This document shows, piece after piece, positions 4,683 to 6,841 of a stretch of 6,841 bases of DNA. The DNA is taken from contig CAJFUU010000261.1 of assembly GCA_904420265.1 (NCBI GenBank), positions 1 through 6,841 of the forward strand, written 5' to 3'. The DNA is from an uncultured Clostridia bacterium (lineage in GTDB: Bacteria; Bacillota; Clostridia; Christensenellales; Aristaeellaceae). The translations under genes and the position numbers were made by a program. Below the pieces are notes generated by a model. The model was not told the DNA's origin and ran no database searches. It saw only the letters and a program-made list of their open reading frames with translations. Positions within the stretch are counted from its first letter, which is position 1; each line of letters begins with the position of its first letter.

Positions 4683-6617
4683 ATGAATACCGTAATCGTC
4701 GCAGAAAAGCCGTCCGTAGGGCGCGATATTGCCCGGGTGTTGGGGGCTACCCGACCGGGGGATGGCTGTCTTTCGGGAAACAATTACATTGTCACCTGGG
4801 CGCTGGGCCACCTCGTTTCGCTCGTGGAGCCGGATGAGTTGGACGAGCGCTACCGGCGCTGGCGCATGGCCGATTTGCCCATTCTGCCCGCAGACATCCC
4901 CTTGAAGGTGTTGCCAGCCACCCGTTCCCAGTTCGCCATTGTCAAAAAGCTGATGAACGACAAAGACACCGCCGAAATCGTCTGCGCTACGGATGCGGCG
5001 CGCGAGGGCGAACTGATCTTTCGCTACATTTACCGCATGGCGGGCTGCAAAAAACCGGTGAAGCGGCTGTGGATTTCCTCGATGACCGACGCCGCCATCC
5101 GCAAAGGTTTTGCCGAATTGCGCCCCGCCGCCGATTATGACGCTCTCTATGAAAGCGCCCGCTGCCGTTCGCTGGCGGATTGGCTGGTGGGCATGAACGC
5201 TTCGCGCGCGTTTACGCTGCGGTATGGAGCGCTGTTGCCCATGGGACGGGTGCAGACGCCGACGCTGGCCCTGCTGGTGAAGCGCGACCGGGAAATTGCC
5301 GAGTTCGTGCCTCGCGACTATTGGGAGGTGCGCGCCAATTTCGGCGATTTCGAGGCCCTCTATTACGACCCCGAAAAGCGCGAAAGCCGCGCCGCAACCA
5401 AGGAGCAGGCCGAAAAAATCAAGCGCGAGACACAGGGGAAAGAAGGCGAAGTGGTGGAAAGCCGCCGTGAACTGAAGCGTGTGCCGCCGCCGCGCCTGTA
5501 CGATTTGACCACTTTGCAGCGCGAGGCCAACCGCCGCTTTGGCTTTTCCGCAGACAAGACGTTGAAAATCGCCCAGGCCCTCTATGAGCGCCACAAGGCC
5601 ATTACGTATCCGCGCACGGACAGCCGTTGTCTGCCGCCGGATATGCGAGAAAAGGCGCTCAAGGCGCTTTGGAACCTGCCGCCCTACTACCGGCCGCTTG
5701 TGCAAGCGCCGGCGTTCAACCGCGCGATGAATTCCAGGCGCTTTTACGACGCTTCCAAGGTTTCCGACCATCACGCCATCATTCCCACCGAGCGCCGGCC
5801 CGGGGCCATGCATCCGGACGAGGAAAAGGTGTACGATCTGGTGGCCCGCAGCCTCATCGCCGCCCATTATCCGGATTATGCGTATGAATCCACGCGCCTG
5901 CGCGTAATGGTGGGCGGCCACGAATTTCGCGCCACCGGTTCCGTGCCCAGGGATATGGGGTGGCGCGCGGTGATCGCGCCGGCCGGGGAAAAGGAAAAGG
6001 AAGCGCCCTTGCCCGACGTGCGCGAGGGCGAAACGCGCGTGGCGCAGAAGGTGTCCAGCCGCAAAAAGCAGACCAAGCCTCCGGAAAGGCTCACCGACGC
6101 CACGCTGCTTTCCCTGATGGAACATGCCGGGCAGGAACTGGAGGACGAGGAGCTGCGCGAACGCATGAAAGCCTCCGGCCTGGGGACGCCCGCCACCCGG
6201 GCCGCGACCATCGAGCGGCTGCTGGAGGTGGGGCTGGCCCAGCGCAGCGGCAAGAGCATCGTCTCCACCGAAAAAGGACGCAAGTTGATTTCCGTCGCCC
6301 CCGAACAGATCACGTCCGCCGCCACCACCGGCAAATGGGAAAAGGCCCTCAACGACATGGCGCATAATCCCGACGCCGCCGAGCGCGACCGCCGCAAGAC
6401 GCGTTTTATGGAAGGGATTCGCCGTTTCACGGTGTTTTTGGTAGACGCGGCGAAGCAGGCTCCGGAAGATGTGCGCTTCGAGCGCGAGGCCGCCCGGCCA
6501 AAGAAGAGCGCCGGAAAAACGGCGAATGCAGGCGGGAAACGAGCGGTCAGGACATCTGTTTATAAAAAGACTTCGGTCGAAAAAGGCGGAAACAAATTAA
6601 AACAAACCGAAGTCTGA
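4683..6617 (+). CDS. topB: DNA topoisomerase III (type IA)
   Basis: Cuts one DNA strand through a 5'-phosphotyrosine link to relax negative supercoils and separate linked or recombining DNA. 644 residues, close to E. coli TopB (653). N-terminal TOPRIM domain: VIVAEKPS (4-11) with Glu8, and ATDAAREGE (102-110) with Asp104 and Glu108; the second Asp of the DxD motif is Ala106, as in other TopB proteins with TDAxREGE. Core: GRVQTPTL (188-195), active-site Tyr309 in ITYPRTDSR (307-315), SDHHAIIPT (361-369), GLGTPATRA (499-507). No C-terminal zinc fingers; instead a Lys/Arg-rich tail (about 600-644) that probably binds DNA. The ATG at 4683 (MNTVIVAEKPS) matches the family start; an in-frame ATG at 4563 adds a non-homologous leader. 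No good ribosome binding site precedes 4683. Stands alone, divergent from cysK. A chromosomal housekeeping copy seems likelier than a plasmid/ICE type, as no transfer genes are near. Confidence 0.96.
   Translation: MNTVIVAEKPSVGRDIARVLGATRPGDGCLSGNNYIVTWALGHLVSLVEPDELDERYRRWRMADLPILPADIPLKVLPATRSQFAIVKKLMNDKDTAEIVCATDAAREGELIFRYIYRMAGCKKPVKRLWISSMTDAAIRKGFAELRPAADYDALYESARCRSLADWLVGMNASRAFTLRYGALLPMGRVQTPTLALLVKRDREIAEFVPRDYWEVRANFGDFEALYYDPEKRESRAATKEQAEKIKRETQGKEGEVVESRRELKRVPPPRLYDLTTLQREANRRFGFSADKTLKIAQALYERHKAITYPRTDSRCLPPDMREKALKALWNLPPYYRPLVQAPAFNRAMNSRRFYDASKVSDHHAIIPTERRPGAMHPDEEKVYDLVARSLIAAHYPDYAYESTRLRVMVGGHEFRATGSVPRDMGWRAVIAPAGEKEKEAPLPDVREGETRVAQKVSSRKKQTKPPERLTDATLLSLMEHAGQELEDEELRERMKASGLGTPATRAATIERLLEVGLAQRSGKSIVSTEKGRKLISVAPEQITSAATTGKWEKALNDMAHNPDAAERDRRKTRFMEGIRRFTVFLVDAAKQAPEDVRFEREAARPKKSAGKTANAGGKRAVRTSVYKKTSVEKGGNKLKQTEV
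6568..6615 (-). terminator. Intrinsic terminator for minus-strand transcription, inside the 3' end of topB
   Basis: AGACTTCGGT (6568-6577) and ACCGAAGTCT (6606-6615) form a 10-bp perfect inverted repeat across a 28-nt, A/T-rich loop; the right arm ends on the first base of the topB stop codon. Read on the minus strand the stem is followed at once by TTTTTATAA, the form of a rho-independent terminator for a gene arriving from the right. On the plus strand it is followed by GACATAG, so it does not look like a terminator for topB. The loop is longer than usual. Confidence 0.5.
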
Positions 6618-6841
6618 CATAGTGCTGTCGAAATATGTCGAATTTTGCGCATAAAGCAAAAGAATGGATGCAGTCAGCCCGGCTTGCTTTTTCGCCAGGC
6701 ATAGAAAGGCGGGCGCGCCGCATTTGTCCGCCTGCGCTGCAGATTGAGCCGTAAGGCGCTGCAAAGCCAATTTTTGTTTCGCATTGGGAGAAGCATGCCG
6801 CGTCCGGGCGACGGGATTTTCTGTCCATGCGCGTTGCTTCC
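6618..6841. other. Intergenic DNA downstream of topB
   Basis: No gene supported. Small structures are a TTTTGC/GCAAAA hairpin (6643-6661), an AGGCGG/CCGCCT hairpin (6707-6733), a direct repeat GCGCTGCA (6734-6741 and 6756-6763) and a doubled TGTCGAA near 6626-6642. None makes a clear terminator for topB. A 93-codon open frame on the minus strand (6828-6547) overlaps the topB end and the terminator and is not convincing. Confidence 0.5.

Noticed and set aside
4176..6365. 729-codon minus-strand frame opposite topB.
   Set aside because: It is the antisense shadow of topB, whose motifs and active-site Tyr are unambiguous. The product is His/Gly/Arg-rich with no family features.
6755..6776. GGC-GCTGCAAA-GCC followed by AATTTTTG as a topB terminator.
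   Set aside because: The stem is only 3 bp, too weak for an intrinsic terminator.
6547..6828. 93-codon minus-strand frame at the right edge.
   Set aside because: It overlaps the topB 3' end and the minus-strand terminator, has no clear ribosome binding site and no recognisable product.
6780..6841. Possible further copy of the 273-nt unit (GCGACGGGATTTTCTG resembling GCAACGGGATTCTCCC).
   Set aside because: Only about 12 of 16 positions match, over one short stretch, and flanking bases do not align. The window ends before it can be tested.

Overview
The window reads as a chromosomal piece of a GC-rich bacterium, most likely a Bacillota/Clostridia-type organism. The grounds are near-consensus AGGAGG ribosome binding sites, sigma-A-like promoters, a serine acetyltransferase of the EpsC/SatA-like shape, and a TopB-type topoisomerase III without zinc fingers. 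This placement is inference; there is no rRNA or other phylogenetic marker here. Base composition is roughly 60% GC by eye, with a visibly lower-GC block at about 4080-4380.

Layout. On the minus strand, reading right to left, are cysK (3779-2871, O-acetylserine sulfhydrylase), cysE (2618-1719, serine O-acetyltransferase) and, at the left edge, the start of a dusB-like tRNA-dihydrouridine synthase (373-1, cut by the window). On the plus strand is topB (4683-6617, DNA topoisomerase III). CysE makes O-acetylserine from serine and acetyl-CoA, and CysK converts it with sulfide to cysteine, so the two neighbouring genes form the complete two-step cysteine pathway. A strong promoter lies just upstream of cysK, with a 20-bp dyad on its -35 box. 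cysE has no convincing promoter of its own and is probably co-transcribed.

Two stretches are not explained by genes. First, about 409-1470 (between cysE and dusB) is a tandem array of four GC-rich units of about 273 nt. The units come in two alternating sub-types (A-B-A-B), the third carries a deletion between short direct repeats, and each unit carries three GCGTTTTGC-type motifs about 83-96 nt apart. It looks non-coding: reading frames stay open by chance in several frames on both strands, and indels shift frame between copies. Second, the 900-nt divergent gap between cysK and topB holds a block (about 4014-4411) packed with perfect or near-perfect hairpins, which I interpret as a candidate structured RNA or a non-coding dispersed element.

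Other points of note: topB has an extended -10 promoter placed so that its transcript would start at or next to the ATG (possible leaderless mRNA), and the last codons of topB contain an inverted repeat that reads as an intrinsic terminator on the opposite strand. No tRNA, rRNA, CRISPR array, transposase or phage gene is visible.
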